A stretch of DNA of 64,000 nt from Enchytraeus crypticus (GCA_905160935.1 CAJHZI010000563.1:811001-875000); one strand, 5' to 3'; positions 24,225 to 35,540 are shown, counted from the stretch's first letter. The notes: generated from the letters alone by a model not told the origin. A program made the numbers and translations.

Positions 24225-24385
24225 ACTGGTAAAGCTTATGTTAACGTCGGTTTCCTCACACGAAAGCGATATCAGTGACGGACGAGTCCAGGATTTGAAC
24301 CCCGCATATACTGATCCGCGGTCGAATATATCTTACCGACATCTCTACTGGCTCCAGCCAGTGGCCATGTCGATGGCGATAACGA
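24225..24385 (-). mobile_element. tSINE-1, full-length with extended 5' hairpin
   Basis: Plus strand: ACTGGTAAAGCTTATGTTAA at the 3' end, CGAAAGCGATATCAGTGACG, B box complement GGATTTGAACCCC and ATCTTACCGACATC. At the head, ACTGGCTCCAGCCAGT (24347-24362) is a hairpin with 7-bp arms. The following GGCCATGTCGATGGCGAT is an inverted partial copy of the A-box region. Confidence 0.9.
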
Positions 24386-24389
24386 AAAC

Positions 24390-25270
24390 AGAAACATTGC
24401 AATCACACCAAAAGTAACAACATAATCAAAGAGTACAACATCGACAGCATTAAAGAGAATGTCTAGTCAGCGTTTTTGATGTAGTCAGCGACTACAACAG
24501 AAACAGTAAAAGTAACTACAGCAACAACAACAACAAGCATGAACATTAGGCCTGACACATTAATATTTGCAACAGCAACAACACTTATAACAACAGCAAT
24601 AGCAACGTAATTATTTGAATATGGTAGCATAAAGTAGGCCCATTCTCGACGCAAAGTATAACACTGTGTGGTATATATTAAATTGTAAAACTATATGGAA
24701 TTCTAATGCTTCTTTCATCTCAAAAATAAAAATAATTTCCAGCAAATACATGTAGTACCAATAAACAATGTGGATTCATTTGCTGTACTGCTTGTTGAGT
24801 TTTACTTGTGGAAATATATTATTGCTCTACTAGAAAGAACAAGGCTCTAAATTTTACATTAATTAATTCTTGTTTCGCTCGGCGCTGATCTTGCATAAAT
24901 GCAATATGAATATCGTTGGACTTAAGATATGTCTGACAATTTAACTCCAGGTTATTTATACTCCAAGGTTCTGGGAATGGAGTCTCCAATCAAACGCTGT
25001 AACGTTATGTAGCTCAGGGATGAGCAACTGCAAGATTGATAATCAAAGTAGCGCTCACTTAAGCTAATGAGCTCTAAAATACCTCGCTCAACGCATGTGC
25101 TCAAAATACCATTCTAAAATACTCTACAAATATTTCTGCTCTAAATAACCTCTTCAAAGTACTATCTTAAGAAAAATAAAATAAAAATACTAATAGAAAT
25201 ACAAATAATTAATTTAGAAATAATTTTATCAAATTATATAATTATCTTTCTAAGTACGTCATGGAAACAT
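24390..25270. other. AT-rich DNA, nothing recognised
   Basis: 24480-24610 is rich in AAC/AGC trinucleotides (GCAACAACAACAACAAGC), a weak CAA-type simple repeat. Confidence 0.45.
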
Positions 25271-25271
25271 C

Positions 25272-25333
25272 ATGTTTAAATAACTATGTTTAAATAACTA
25301 TGTTTAAATAACTATGTTTAAATAACTATGTTT
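25272..25333. repeat. 14-bp tandem repeat, four units
   Basis: AACTATGTTTAAAT repeated four times with little change. A similar word (ACTATGTTTATGTAAA) recurs at 29234-29284. Confidence 0.9.
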
Positions 25334-26720
25334 GAAATACTTGTCAATGTTTCAAACGATTTCCCTGTTCAAATTTTTCATAACGTGTTGCGAAATTGTA
25401 TACCAATAAATTTCTGTTGGCTAGTAACCGTGGGACATTCATGATAACAGAGCATTAAAGCGCAAAGCTAATCATATTTATTCACTATGTTCATATTCAC
25501 ACGAGAGGTGGTGTTTACGCAAATTTCTATAATTAAATGATTCCCTCTTCTCCCGTTGCCTAGCTTTCATTTTAATCATAGTAATTATTTAAACCACAAA
25601 ATCGAATCGCGTTTGGATCTAATATTTGTCGTTAAAGAGTGAAATATTACTGCTCGCGAAATTTATTTTAAATAGTTCTGATGGTTTTGCTTATTCTGTG
25701 TTGTAGCATGTAATTCTAAATTTAAATACTTACTCAAAGAACTAAAATACATAGTTAATGAATCCAGCATTCGCTTACGGTCAAATATAAATGCCACTTT
25801 AGAGGTTCTGTCCTTTCAAGAATAGGCCTATATAATTTGCTAGACGGCGCAGCAATGCTGTTCCATATATTGATATACATAGCCCTATATATGTAATTAA
25901 GTTAAAGGCTTAGCATAATGCATTATGCTTGGAGAACAAAGATTAGATTGACAAATACATATTATTACTATAGTTATCAAGAACAGAACGAAAATTAAAG
26001 TGCTACTATCATCCATGACAGATTCGAATAATAAAGGAAAATACGTATCTTATGCCCATCGGGACACAGATGCTGTCGATTAAACTTAACATTGTGTTGA
26101 TGTGTTTACTTAATTTAATTCAAACCGGTATTTGAATTTACGAATTTAAATTGATTACTCTGCTGCTATTATTTACTTTATGTTCACAGTACTTGATTTT
26201 GAATCATCATTTCATAATTATTATATTATACATAATTAATATTTTAGTGATTATAACTAATACAACGTAAAATTTGTAGTATTGAAATTAAATGTCTCTT
26301 AATAAGTATTGAATGAGAGGAGAAGAATAGATGTCTCCTTGCAGCACATGTTGTCGCAAAATTCAATAAGTTGTCATAATAGAACTGCTTAATGTTTATG
26401 GATCTGTGGAAATTGTTGCATTATTTATGCCTACTCTGAAAGCAATGCTGCTACATAAAGGTGCATTCATAGTTTCCACTGTGGGTTCAACTGCACTAGG
26501 ATTACCAAATAATCATAACAGCCCTGTCTCACACTTTCCTACTCTATTTCTGTTACTGAAGACAGAAAAGCTGCATTTAATTAAATTCAAAGTTTAAAAA
26601 ATTAAAACTGATATTATCTGTTTTGTACGCTAACAAATGACAGAAACTGTCATTCCAAAACTAAAATGTTGAACTAGCTACATACATGTATATGCCTATA
26701 CATGTATGTAGAGCTAAAAA
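25334..26720. other. AT-rich DNA, nothing recognised
   Basis: Short frames only. Confidence 0.4.
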
Positions 26721-26721
26721 T

Positions 26722-26860
26722 GCTGATAAGGGTAATGTTAACGTGAGTTTCCTCACTCGAAAGCGATGTCACTGACGGACGAGCCTATGATTTGAAACTC
26801 GCACATAATGATCCTCGGTCGAATATTTTACCGATATCGCTACTGGCTCCAGCCAGTTAC
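26722..26860 (-). mobile_element. tSINE-1, full-length, antisense
   Basis: Plus strand: GTTAACGTGAGTTTCCTCAC, CGAAAGCGATGTCACTGACG, GATTTGAAACTCGCACATAA (the B box is mutated), TTTTACCGATATCGC and the head ACTGGCTCCAGCCAGT. About 50 bp of unique sequence separates its head from a (TA)n array. Confidence 0.9.
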
Positions 26861-26911
26861 AATATAGGCCTATGGATATATTTATACATATGCATTTATA
26901 TATTTTATACA

Positions 26912-26914
<3 letters not shown>

Positions 26915-26953
<39 letters not shown>

Positions 26954-27064
26954 GCCTATATATTAATATATAGCCTATATATACTATATAATAGTATATA
27001 TATATATATATATATATATATAGCATATAGCATATAGCATATAGCATATAGCATATAGCATATA
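26915..27064. repeat. (TA)n arrays and a 7-bp AGCATAT tandem
   Basis: Two TA blocks separated by AGGCCTATATATTAATATAT. The second runs directly into six copies of AGCATAT (27021-27064), which looks like a TA array that acquired a variant unit and re-expanded. Confidence 0.9.
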
Positions 27065-27876
27065 GGCCTACGTATAATTATAAACTGCCAGTCAGCTGGA
27101 ATATATTTTCTGCAAATCTCTCCCTCGTGCAGATGAGAGTAAAAATTGAGCAAAGTGAAAAACTGTAATCTTTTATCAGATTTGAGGAAAAATAAAGATT
27201 ATGTTTCAAGCACGTTGCTGTTTCTTGAATCCTTCTGCTAAACTTGAAAACGCGGTTTCCATACGTAAAATATTTATTTAGGTTTGTCTGCGCTAAACTG
27301 CTCTTATAAATATCGCGTAACTTTCTTTAAAATATTTTCACATTTTAATGTCATTTAATTAATAATTAAAAACTTTATTTCGCCTCTGGGTCAAAAAACA
27401 TGCAGTCATTACACATTGAACGCCAAAATAAAAAATAATAGTACATATAGAGAGATATTCATACTAAATACAAAATCAAAGAAGCTAACAAATCAAATAA
27501 AAGGAAAAATGAGCTATTCGCATCAAACTTTTCAGAATGTCATTAGACAGGTAAATTAACCCCTAAACTTTTTCAAAAGTAACATTTATTATGTTTCTAT
27601 AATTACTCTTATGCACAATCTTATCAGTATTAAATATATTTACCAATCTACATACTGCGTATCTTTCATTGCTAAATGAGTACTAAGCGTTCATAACACT
27701 ACGTTTTCTGATTCTGATAAAGACTCTGAGAAAGTCGTTCTCTTTAAAGCATACATACGTAACATTGACTTTTATCCTATATGCGGTTGGCTTGATTTTA
27801 TTAAATGTACTATTATTATGGAATTATTTAATGTACATGTATAATTATCAATTCTACAATTAATCGTCACAAATAC
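27065..27876. other. AT-rich DNA, nothing recognised
   Basis: No shared repeat or convincing frame. Confidence 0.4.
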
Positions 27877-27877
27877 A

Positions 27878-27930
27878 GACACACAAACAACACACACACA
27901 CAACCAAAACGCACACACACACACAGACAC
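27878..27930. repeat. (CA)n microsatellite, interrupted
   Basis: ACACACAAAC and CACACACACACACACA blocks at the downstream edge of the candidate exon on the minus strand. Confidence 0.85.
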
Positions 27931-28087
27931 TAGCACAACCCGTGCCCTTGTGTGTGTAGAAGGGGCTGACGACCTTCAGCTTGGAGTACATCATATTTGA
28001 GGACACTGTATGACCTGGCCGCACTGGCCACTGAATGCACAGGGCCACTTCGTTGATCTGGTTATCCGAATCAGAATGGACTGATTT
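27931..28087 (-). other. Candidate exon, minus strand
   Basis: A GC-rich patch open on the minus strand from just below a TAA at 28088-28090 into the (CA)n tract. It reads SDNQINEVALCIQWPVRPG, then HTVSSNMMYSKLKVVSPFYT, then HKGTG. Third codon positions are rich in G and C (GTG GCC CTG, CAG TGG CCA GTG), unlike the flanks and like the gene at 59.7-60.5 kb. A weak acceptor (AAAAATCAG) precedes it. AAG|GTCGTC near the end of SKLK, or somewhere in the CA-rich part, could be a donor. The family is not recognised. Confidence 0.22.
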
Positions 28088-28589
28088 TTAAGAGACCTTA
28101 TTTATGACGATAATGCCTTGCAAATTAATCCAACCCGTTCATAAAACCGTGTTTCGATTTTTAATACCTTTGGTCAATTACATACATATTAATAAAGCTA
28201 CGTTTTACGATAGTTACGTATTAAAATAGATGCTATCACCAAGGGTCAGACTGAGGTTCGAACTTTTCAGGCCAGAGTTTAATCCATTTTTAGTCTGTTT
28301 TTAGGTACAACAAAAGTTAATAACAAAAAAATGTGATTAATTGAGAAATTTCGTCATGAAAAATAGGGTTTAAGTGTAAGGCAGGGTATAACTTGACTTG
28401 TACTTGTATAGTTCGATGTAATTTTAAGGAAATGTGTAGAATTGGACCAGTAGTAATCTTGACAATTTATATGACAAGCAGACATCGGATATAAAAATTA
28501 TAGAAAATGTTCTTTTGGGGTGCCAATTTTTTTGACGCAGTCTGTATTCATATGTATCTCTCTCTCTCTCTATCTCTTTTCTTTCTATA

Positions 28590-28591
28590 CA

Positions 28592-28661
<70 letters not shown>

Positions 28662-28662
28662 T
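28590..28662. repeat. (TA)n microsatellite
   Basis: About 62 bp of pure TA after TACATGTACA. A TC-rich tract (28555-28585) precedes it. Confidence 0.95.
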
Positions 28663-29586
28663 ACGTGTACATAAATGATGTAGGCCAATATATCGCTGAT
28701 GATATGTATTTCGTTGATCTTAGAAATTCGAAAATACAATTTGTCGAATAAATTAACTAGGCCCTACTGTTATCTATTGGAATCGTATATTTTAAACAAT
28801 GTGTTTACTTAATTTCATTTTATCACAGAATGTTAGAGAAGTTATTGACGATAATTTTAGTTACATAGAAACTTCTACATTTTTGGACTGATTTTCTTAC
28901 TACACAATACCACAAGATACCAAGCACTTAATCCTCTGACATCAACGCTCCTATAAATCATCAGAGATTATCGCACTGCAAAAGGATCTTTCGTTCTGTA
29001 CTTCATTATTTCGTTAGGAACTTTCGTTCTGTGACCTCACCTAGTTGCCATCTTAAGAGGATGTACATATTTTTAAGGATGAGGATAGAGACATCTAAAC
29101 TAATGGTCGCAATGTAATTCTGTTTTAGTTTGCCTGTCTAGCTGTGCAAAATGGCTGCATTGTAACAGAACCTATTGCAAATAAACATACATTGTACTAT
29201 AAACTCAAAAAGACAAGGATCGTTATAGTAACTATGTTTATGTAAAAGTGTTTATGTAAACGTGTTTATGTAAACTATGTTTGTATAAAGGTGTTAGATT
29301 AAGACAACAGGTGCTATTATAAAAACAAAGTCATAAAATGTGAAATCGCCTATAGCAGCAATACTTAGGCTAGTTAGATTCCGCTACGGTCATACCGAAC
29401 TGTTAATAGAGACGAGAAGAAGAAGAAGCATAGAGAACGGATGGACTAATTAATTATTCATCAAACAATCTTGTTCATTGTGCGCACATGAAATTGCCCA
29501 GGATAGTATGATAAATTAACTATTGTAATTTAACTTTTACTTATCCGTGTTTGACCGAGTAGTGTGGAAAAATTGAGAATAAAGCC
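28663..29586. other. AT-rich DNA, nothing recognised
   Basis: Only the GTTTATGTAAA tandem words at 29234-29284 stand out. Confidence 0.4.
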
Positions 29587-29587
29587 T

Positions 29588-29852
29588 ACCGATAACAGCA
29601 CTGGTTCATAAAAGGCGCCTGACGCAGATAATTTATGACAGTGAAGAAACTTGTAACCAGCCACGGGATTGTGATTCCTGTATTTTCGACCAATTCGTCG
29701 CTCATACTTCAGATTTGCAGAGTTCTAGTCGATACACAGACTGTGCATTATATCACCAGTCTACTTGACCTTCACTGTCCATTTAGCAGTACTATGGAAT
29801 TTAGCATAGAGCGGCGTTATATAAATACACATACTATTATCATTATTGTTTT
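29588..29852 (+). mobile_element. SR-F short repeat, sense
   Basis: The 5' part GGTTCATAAAAGGCGCCTGA is a diverged form of the block shared with SR-B and SR-C. Then follow CGCAGATAATTTATGACAGT, GACCAATTCGTCGCTCATAC, GCAGAGTTCTAGTCGATACA and CAGTCTACTTGACCTTCACTG. The 3' end TAGAGCGGCGTTATATAAAT is followed by ATTATC/ATTATT units. The second copy at 35.75-35.99 kb is inverted. Confidence 0.8.
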
Positions 29853-30260
29853 CACCAATTACTGCTATTCTACACTAATTATTTATACACAGTAAGCATT
29901 CAAACAAATGTATTCAATAATTTAGTTAGTAAAATACTTACCAAATATATAATTTAATTATAAAATCGACTAATCTGCTGTAGTTTAAGAGATTTATCAA
30001 TTTTCCAACATATCTGCAGAATTCAATTTTATCCGTTCTTTAATACCTCTCTCGTTCTCTTTATTTTTCTCTCTCACTCTGTCTTTTTCTTTATGCATGC
30101 TACCATATAGCAGGTTCATTGTTCGCTTTTTAAAAGTACATGTAGGATATCGAAATTTAATGTCACCAGTGCTCAGAACTAAGCCTTTACTATTCCACGA
30201 TAGGTATGGAACATAAGCATAATTTAATAAGAACTAATAATAAAGATTTAAGTTTAAAAA

Positions 30261-30396
30261 AGCTGGTAAGGCTAAGGTTAACGTCAGTTTCCTCACTCGA
30301 AAGCAATGCCAGTGACGGGCGAGCCCAGGAATTTAACCCCGCACTTACTGATCCGCGGTCGAGTGTCTTACCGACTTCGCCACTGCCTCCAGCCAA
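30261..30396 (-). mobile_element. tSINE-1, full-length, antisense
   Basis: One of the most consensus-like copies: AGCTGGTAAGGCTAAGGTTA, CGTCAGTTTCCTCACTCGAA, TCCGCGGTCGAGTGTCTTAC, GACTTCGCCACTGCCTCCAG. The B box has a one-base change (GGAATTTAACCCC). Confidence 0.95.
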
Positions 30397-30594
30397 TAAT
30401 ATATACTAAATTTAATCTTGCGGGTGGTGATGTATATGATCGCGCCATGGATCATGATTGGTGGAGGAGGAAGGTTGTAAGAGACTACTCCAGTGTCCAC
30501 TAAGAGAAGCCATAGAATCAAGAGAGACTATTCCGCCATATCATATTGAAGCGCTCGAATTAGAGAAGCAATAAAAAGTCTATGCTAAATCAGT

Positions 30595-30692
30595 TCAGTT
30601 TACTGCTCAATAGCATATCAGTAACGGGGAGAGTACCGGATTTGAACATTGTAGCTACTGATCCGGTAACAACATGTCCTCGGCTCATCCCG
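30595..30692 (-). mobile_element. tSINE-1-like, strongly degenerate
   Basis: ATATCAGTAACGGGGAGAGT, CCGGATTTGAACATTGTAGC and TACTGATCCGG keep the order body, B box, anticodon-arm region of tSINE-1 on the minus strand. The head and the 3' end are not alignable. Confidence 0.5.
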
Positions 30693-30694
30693 AT

Positions 30695-31655
30695 GGTACT
30701 CACTTCAATGTAGGCCTATACGGTATGATTTCAATTTTCTTCCTCAGTATCTGCTGCAGATTTTTTAGCAAATGCCACACTCGCTCAATTGTTGTTGATA
30801 GTGAAACGAGTGTCGTCGGGATTCCTTTTTAAATAAATGCAGCCGACAGGTAGGCATTCCTCTGTCGAATATTCATATTTGTGAATTGATATGCTTCGAC
30901 TGCGCACGTCAATAACGTAACTAGGGGCCGGGGGCATGTGCCTAAAATGTTAAATTTTTATTAAACCCATAATATACATGTAAGTGCGCACATTGTATAA
31001 AGTTTGTGCCTCCCCCAAGATTAAGGTGCATCCCCAAGACGAAGGTGCATCCCCAAGATTAAATCCTGACTACGTCACGGGAGCGCGTTCTGAGTTTTGC
31101 ACGTTGAACCTGCTTCAGTCAGCTAACAAGACACACATACGGCTCTCGGGAGATGAACAAATCTCAAAACAAGAAATATATAATGTCTTATCCAAAACCT
31201 AAGATATTTCTCTACACGTTCTCTCCATATAAATCATCTAATCCAGTCATCGCATTACCAATCAATTCATTCGCGCATAATTAAATCTATCGATGATTGA
31301 CTTGATACGTTGCTTTCTTAATTCTTATCTCCAGGACATTCCGAGCTGCGAATGGTTTCACACTCATGTCTCCTTCTCCAGTCAAATCTGAAAAACCGAT
31401 GTGGCAAGATATGATAGAAGACGTGTTCGGGACAAAGCGTCATCTTCTATCTCAAACAGAAAGTCGAACCGCATTTGATAAATTGATTTCCATTACGTGA
31501 CGTAACGTTTTACCCGGGAACAACGAGGCATACAAACGGAAACAGTTGTAGCAAATACAGTGAGTAGACGGCTGAATTTTAGTGATTTACCGTCGTCCAT
31601 GATGGCATTTAATTTATCACAAGAAATGGTAACATTGTTTAAAATTCAAATGCAG
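30695..31655. other. Unassigned DNA with a short tandem at 31013-31062
   Basis: AAGGTGCATCCCCAAGAC is repeated about two and a half times at 31013-31062 next to CTAGGGGCCGGGGGCATGTG, within a less AT-rich patch. No frame is supported. Confidence 0.45.
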
Positions 31656-31659
31656 CAGA

Positions 31660-32785
31660 TGTAATGAAACTGAGTGGTCCTCGCAAACAATTTTCCTTAA
31701 GTCTGAAGCAAACTGCAATTAACGAGAATGTTGATGCCAAGTTTATCAAGCTAAAAGTAATAAATTTTTTCAAACTAAAAGTTTTGTTTCGTTGTATTTC
31801 CTTTTCTTCTTTCATTTCAATTTCTTCGATCTCCAAAGATTATTTTAATTATTATTTTGCTCCTTAGAGATATGAACTTAGTTTAGTTGTTTAATTTTGA
31901 ATAATGTAGAGATACTTTTTAATAATTGACTTTGAGTTTATACTTGCCAGTGTCTGGCCATTTAACTAATTATTAATTTGAAAATATTCAGTTGTAATAA
32001 TAATAATAATAATAAAGGTTTAACGTCCGTTTCCTCATCCAGGGATGATGTCAGAGACGTCCCCAACAGCACACATCACTACAGATCAATTCACCCAGCC
32101 CAATCTGCAAAAGAAATGTGCAGAGGAGAAGTAAGGTCCTAAACGAAAGCCAGTCCGGTGATCAAAAATTGTCAGGGTAGATTGATTATGTCTACGGTGG
32201 GAAAAGGTAAGTCTTAAGCTTGCTAGAGAATATTGAAAGAGAAGAACAAGAGCGAAGATTAGCAGGTAAAGAGTTCCAGATTGTGGGTGCTGTGTAAGAA
32301 AAAGAACTTCTGCCCAATGATGTGAGAATATTTGGAACAGAGAGAAGATTGGCATCGGTGGAACGAAGTGAACGTGAGGGACTATAGGGAAGAAGAATTT
32401 CAGATAAGTAAGAAGGCTTGCCAAATCGCAGAGTTTTGAAAGCTAATAGAGTTATTATATATTTTATACGTTGATTAACAGGGAGCCAGTGAAGTCTGCG
32501 AAGTAAAGAAAGAGAGCGAAATTGAAGTCGAGATGACCTGCAAACAACACGTGCAAGAGAATTTTATGGCTACTAATGGTTTTACTGTACTTGGTGGTGT
32601 AATAGAATTTCTTTGTGCTGTATACTTAAGTAGACTCTGCAATGGTTACTAATTATGGTTTTACCGCACAGAGCTCTGGCTCCCTTATTTCGAATTACTT
32701 GTTTGCTTTTCTGTCTGCATAAACGTTCTATTGTTTGTATTATCTGTGCTGGGATGAACGAATAAACGATATGAAACAGAAAAAT
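31660..32785 (+). mobile_element. rep-H copy, split by a LINE-2w insertion
   Basis: Rep-H is recognised by comparison with 51130-51535. AACTTAGTTTA, CACTTGCCAGTGTCTGGCC (TACTTGCC here) and TTGAAAATATTCAGTTG lie in 31870-31995. GGTTTTACTGTACTTGG, AAGTAGACTCTGC, CACAGAGCTCTGGCTC, TCTGTGCTGGGATGAACG and AATAAACGATATGAAAC lie in 32570-32780. The intervening 560 bp are absent from the other copy and are LINE-2w. The AATAAA near its end suggests the 3' end of a transcribed element. Confidence 0.8.
31996..32558 (-). pseudogene. LINE-2w: CR1/L2-type reverse transcriptase C-terminus plus 3' tail
   Basis: The minus strand is open for about 118 codons, from the insertion boundary near 32550 to a TAG at 32192-32194. 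It reads LSLLRRLHWLPVNQRIKYII, TLLAFKTLRFGKPSYLSEIL, PYSPSRSLRSTDANLLSVPN, GRSSFSYTAPTIWNSLPANL and FSSKLKTYLF. The LHWLPVxxRIxYKI...YxPSRxLRS...GxRAFSxxAPxLWNSLP...FKxxLKTYLF pattern is the hallmark C-terminus of CR1/L2-like LINEs. The 3' untranslated part then leads to GACGTCTCTGACATCATCCC, GAGGAAACGGACGTTAAACC and (TTA)n. The catalytic domain is missing through 5' truncation, but the remaining frame is intact, so the insertion is relatively young. Confidence 0.92.
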
Positions 32786-33230
32786 AAAAAATACTTTATT
32801 GCTACTTTAACAAAGTGTTAAACTCGCCAATCGCATTCACAAAGGAAACAAATAACACGAAAGCAACATTAAATGGATGCTTTGAGACAGGTAAGAATTT
32901 ATCAGACTTCCATTGTTTTCAGTTCATAAGAATATCCTTTTTATTTGAAAAGAAACGGCATGGCATGGTAGACGAAAATAATTAGAAATTGTATGTATTG
33001 GACTAAGAGATTGTCTTTTACACCGACATCCAGCACAGAAAGTCTGAGATTTCATTTTGACGCAGCTGATGGAAGGGATGTCAATCCTTGTGTCAAACTT
33101 CCTCGACTTGGCCTTGAAGCAAATTAACCGATTTGGTTGAGTATCAGAAAATGTCAGTGGATTTAAAACGCAGATGATATCGTCAACGTATTGACTTCAG
33201 ATGTCTTCACTCTTCTGTTAAAGAAGAGTC

Positions 33231-33350
33231 AGTGAAGCTTAGTTTAACATGTGGCAGTAATGTCAGTTATATCGCAAGAGAAAGTCTAGTTAGGTTTAGG
33301 ACAGATAACCTGCTGCTAATCAGGCAAGTGCGCTACCAATTAGGTCTTAT
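33231..33350 (-). mobile_element. tSINE-3, tRNA-related repeat
   Basis: Minus strand: CCTAATTGGTAGCGCACTTG resembles the D arm and start of the anticodon arm of a tRNA. CTTGCCTGATTAGCAGC could form a short anticodon stem with loop CTGATTA. The T-arm is lost. Downstream TAACTGACATTACTGCCACA and TGTTAAACTAAG resemble the copy at 34.45-34.58 kb. It is not a functional tRNA. Confidence 0.35.
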
Positions 33351-33654
33351 AACTCGTAAAATTGCAAGAAATCTCTGAGATATCGTTGTATTTATTTTAA
33401 ATTCTACATGTACTTAGGTAGATTTTATTACAATATTTGCTTTCAAGATATGGCATGATAGCTAGTTCATTACTTCTTATTGGACTTCCTTTTAGAATCT
33501 ATTTACACAGACTAATTAATACGTAACTTTCTATATTTGCAAATATTTAAGATGCGTATGTAGGCCTTGTTATAAAAATTTTGGTATATGTTAAAATTTT
33601 TACAAAAATCAATCTGGGTTCGCTCACTTTGAGGCAACATCATCTAATCGCTAG

Positions 33655-33895
33655 TACACATACCCCACTAACATATAACCCTCATACATATACCGCTCAT
33701 GTATATGCCGCTCATACATATGCCGCTCGTGTATATAACGCTCATATACATGCCGCTCAAATATATGTTGTTCATGCTTATGGCGCTCACGCATATGACG
33801 TTAATACATATGAAGCATATGCATAAGCCGCTCATACATAAGCCGCTCATGCATAAGCCGCTCATGCATAAGCCGCTCATACATAAGCCGCTCAC
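33655..33895. repeat. 15-bp minisatellite
   Basis: Sixteen units of about 15 bp on the theme CCGCTCATACATAAG. The last five units (from 33826) are nearly identical; earlier ones are diverged (CATATG and GTATAT variants). The period, a multiple of three, keeps both strands open and gives 5-residue protein repeats (MSGLC on minus, KPLIH on plus), which are probably incidental. Confidence 0.95.
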
Positions 33896-34444
33896 GCTGT
33901 TATCGATCGTGATTTGAAGTAATACGCTGCATCAGAATGCGAGTTACGATATATTGGAGCAGTTTCATTAATCAGTCGTTCTCTCGATGAAATCCTGTAG
34001 AATGATCAGGGCACTTGTTTGCAGTGCGTGCCGCTCTATGGCGCATAGAAGTCCTCATAATCCACGCCAACAGAAGCTATGATAAAATACTACAATATAA
34101 TCATGCTAATAGCCACGATTTGTTTCAGAGAGCTTGCTACAGCAAAACTGTCTTCCTCTTCAGTGCTATACCCTATTGTACGTTGAATGTTTACAAATCA
34201 CCCACTCTTCTTTTGCGAGTCAATTTAGCCCATTTCGGAGAGTTTATCGGAATTGCCTAATACGTAAAATATCGGTCTTCTTCTTAATTTGTCCAGCTGT
34301 CTACCTGTATCATATTTCTCCCATGCTTTATTTCATGACCTACTTGTATGTTAATTCATATTTGTTCAATTCTCCGTTACTACATATTAAAAGGCTTGTA
34401 CTTCCCTAATATTAGTTTACCTCAATGCCTACAAATCATTATCG

Positions 34445-34580
34445 CATAATCATATAAAGCATTAGGCTAGGTTTAGCATCACAAGTGGAATATAGGGTCA
34501 CTGCATCCCGGCGGGGTTTTGAGCCTGGTGTATCTAGTGTATCATTTGCTGATAGTCTACCAATATGTCAATTTAACTGC
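34445..34580 (-). mobile_element. tSINE-3 copy
   Basis: Minus strand: ATTGGTAGACTATCAGCAAA then, about 30 bp on, GGCTCAAAACCCCGCC, an altered B box. Then CAGTGACCCTATATTCCACT and TGTGATGCTAAACCTAGCC, shared in diverged form with 33.2 kb. Together the two copies suggest a low-copy tRNA-derived family distinct from tSINE-1. Confidence 0.4.
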
Positions 34581-35538
34581 GCGCTAACATTGCAGACAAT
34601 CGCTGATTAGCCCAACACACGTATTGGCCGCATGCATTACAAGTGAAATAACTTTGCAAATTATGAACATAACAGTACGTAGTTTTCCCCGTTTTCAAAT
34701 AAATGATTGCACTTAAAGATAGCATTAGCAGAATATGTATGTAATGTGCACTCTATTGTTTTAATACAGGACACTTTACGCCACATATAATGTGCCTGTA
34801 TTCATGAACTGAAATTTATTTATTTGACCCTACTCTATTCACAAGTCTTCAACTTTCCAGTTACTATATATATTCAAACGACATTTAGCATGGTTTTGAG
34901 CAGTTGACTGCTGGTAAAATCCTGCTAACTTCAAGGAAATCCGTCAGATCGTTAAGAATTTATTGTAACAAAATGTTGGGTATCGGCTAAAAATGACAAA
35001 GTACACAACATGTTTATGACTATCTATAAAATGGATGCAAAATGTAGATATTAAGAACTTACGAAATTCTTTACTAGATTAATATTACCTCTATCGCAAT
35101 ACGATGACGTCATGCTATCGATCGAATGGCTAGGAAGGTTGCCCGTTTAGTTTCTTGTTACGGAATCACATACAGAGAGTAATTTCCTGTCGACATGCCT
35201 CTCCTTGAGTTTGTTCATGCGAAATGGTCATTTTGATATTGAAGAGTCAATAAAATTCCCAGAAAAAATACAGAAATAACGTGCATAAATTACTTAATAA
35301 TAGAGGAATGGAGCAATGACAAAAATTTGCAAATAATATAGTTACTAATTTCTATAAAAATATCGACCAATATTCAAAGCAATCAGCAATCAAAAAGTAA
35401 TCCTTTTATTAATTTACAATTATTACCAATGGAATACTTCTCGACGTTGAAATGGACAACAGTAGCACTCTAATCTTATTGTTGTTCTCAAGATGTTTCA
35501 AATTATCTAATACAATCGGGTAGCAACAATAAGCATCG
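34581..35538. other. AT-rich DNA, nothing recognised
   Basis: No shared repeat or convincing frame. Confidence 0.4.
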
Positions 35539-35540
35539 TG

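Noticed and set aside
26769..27153. Long Ile/Tyr-rich frames on both strands
   Set aside because: They read through (TA)n and AGCATAT arrays; same for frames at 10327-10512, 13745-13939, 28424-28739, 36067-36261, 41608-41820 and 61560-61949.
32086..32424. 112-codon minus frame
   Set aside because: It is the wrong frame of LINE-2w; the frame one base over carries the LHWLPV...WNSLP domain.
33655..33895. CRISPR-like array
   Set aside because: Units are contiguous 15-bp repeats without spacers in an animal genome; a minisatellite. Same for 1440-1945 and 48582-48847.
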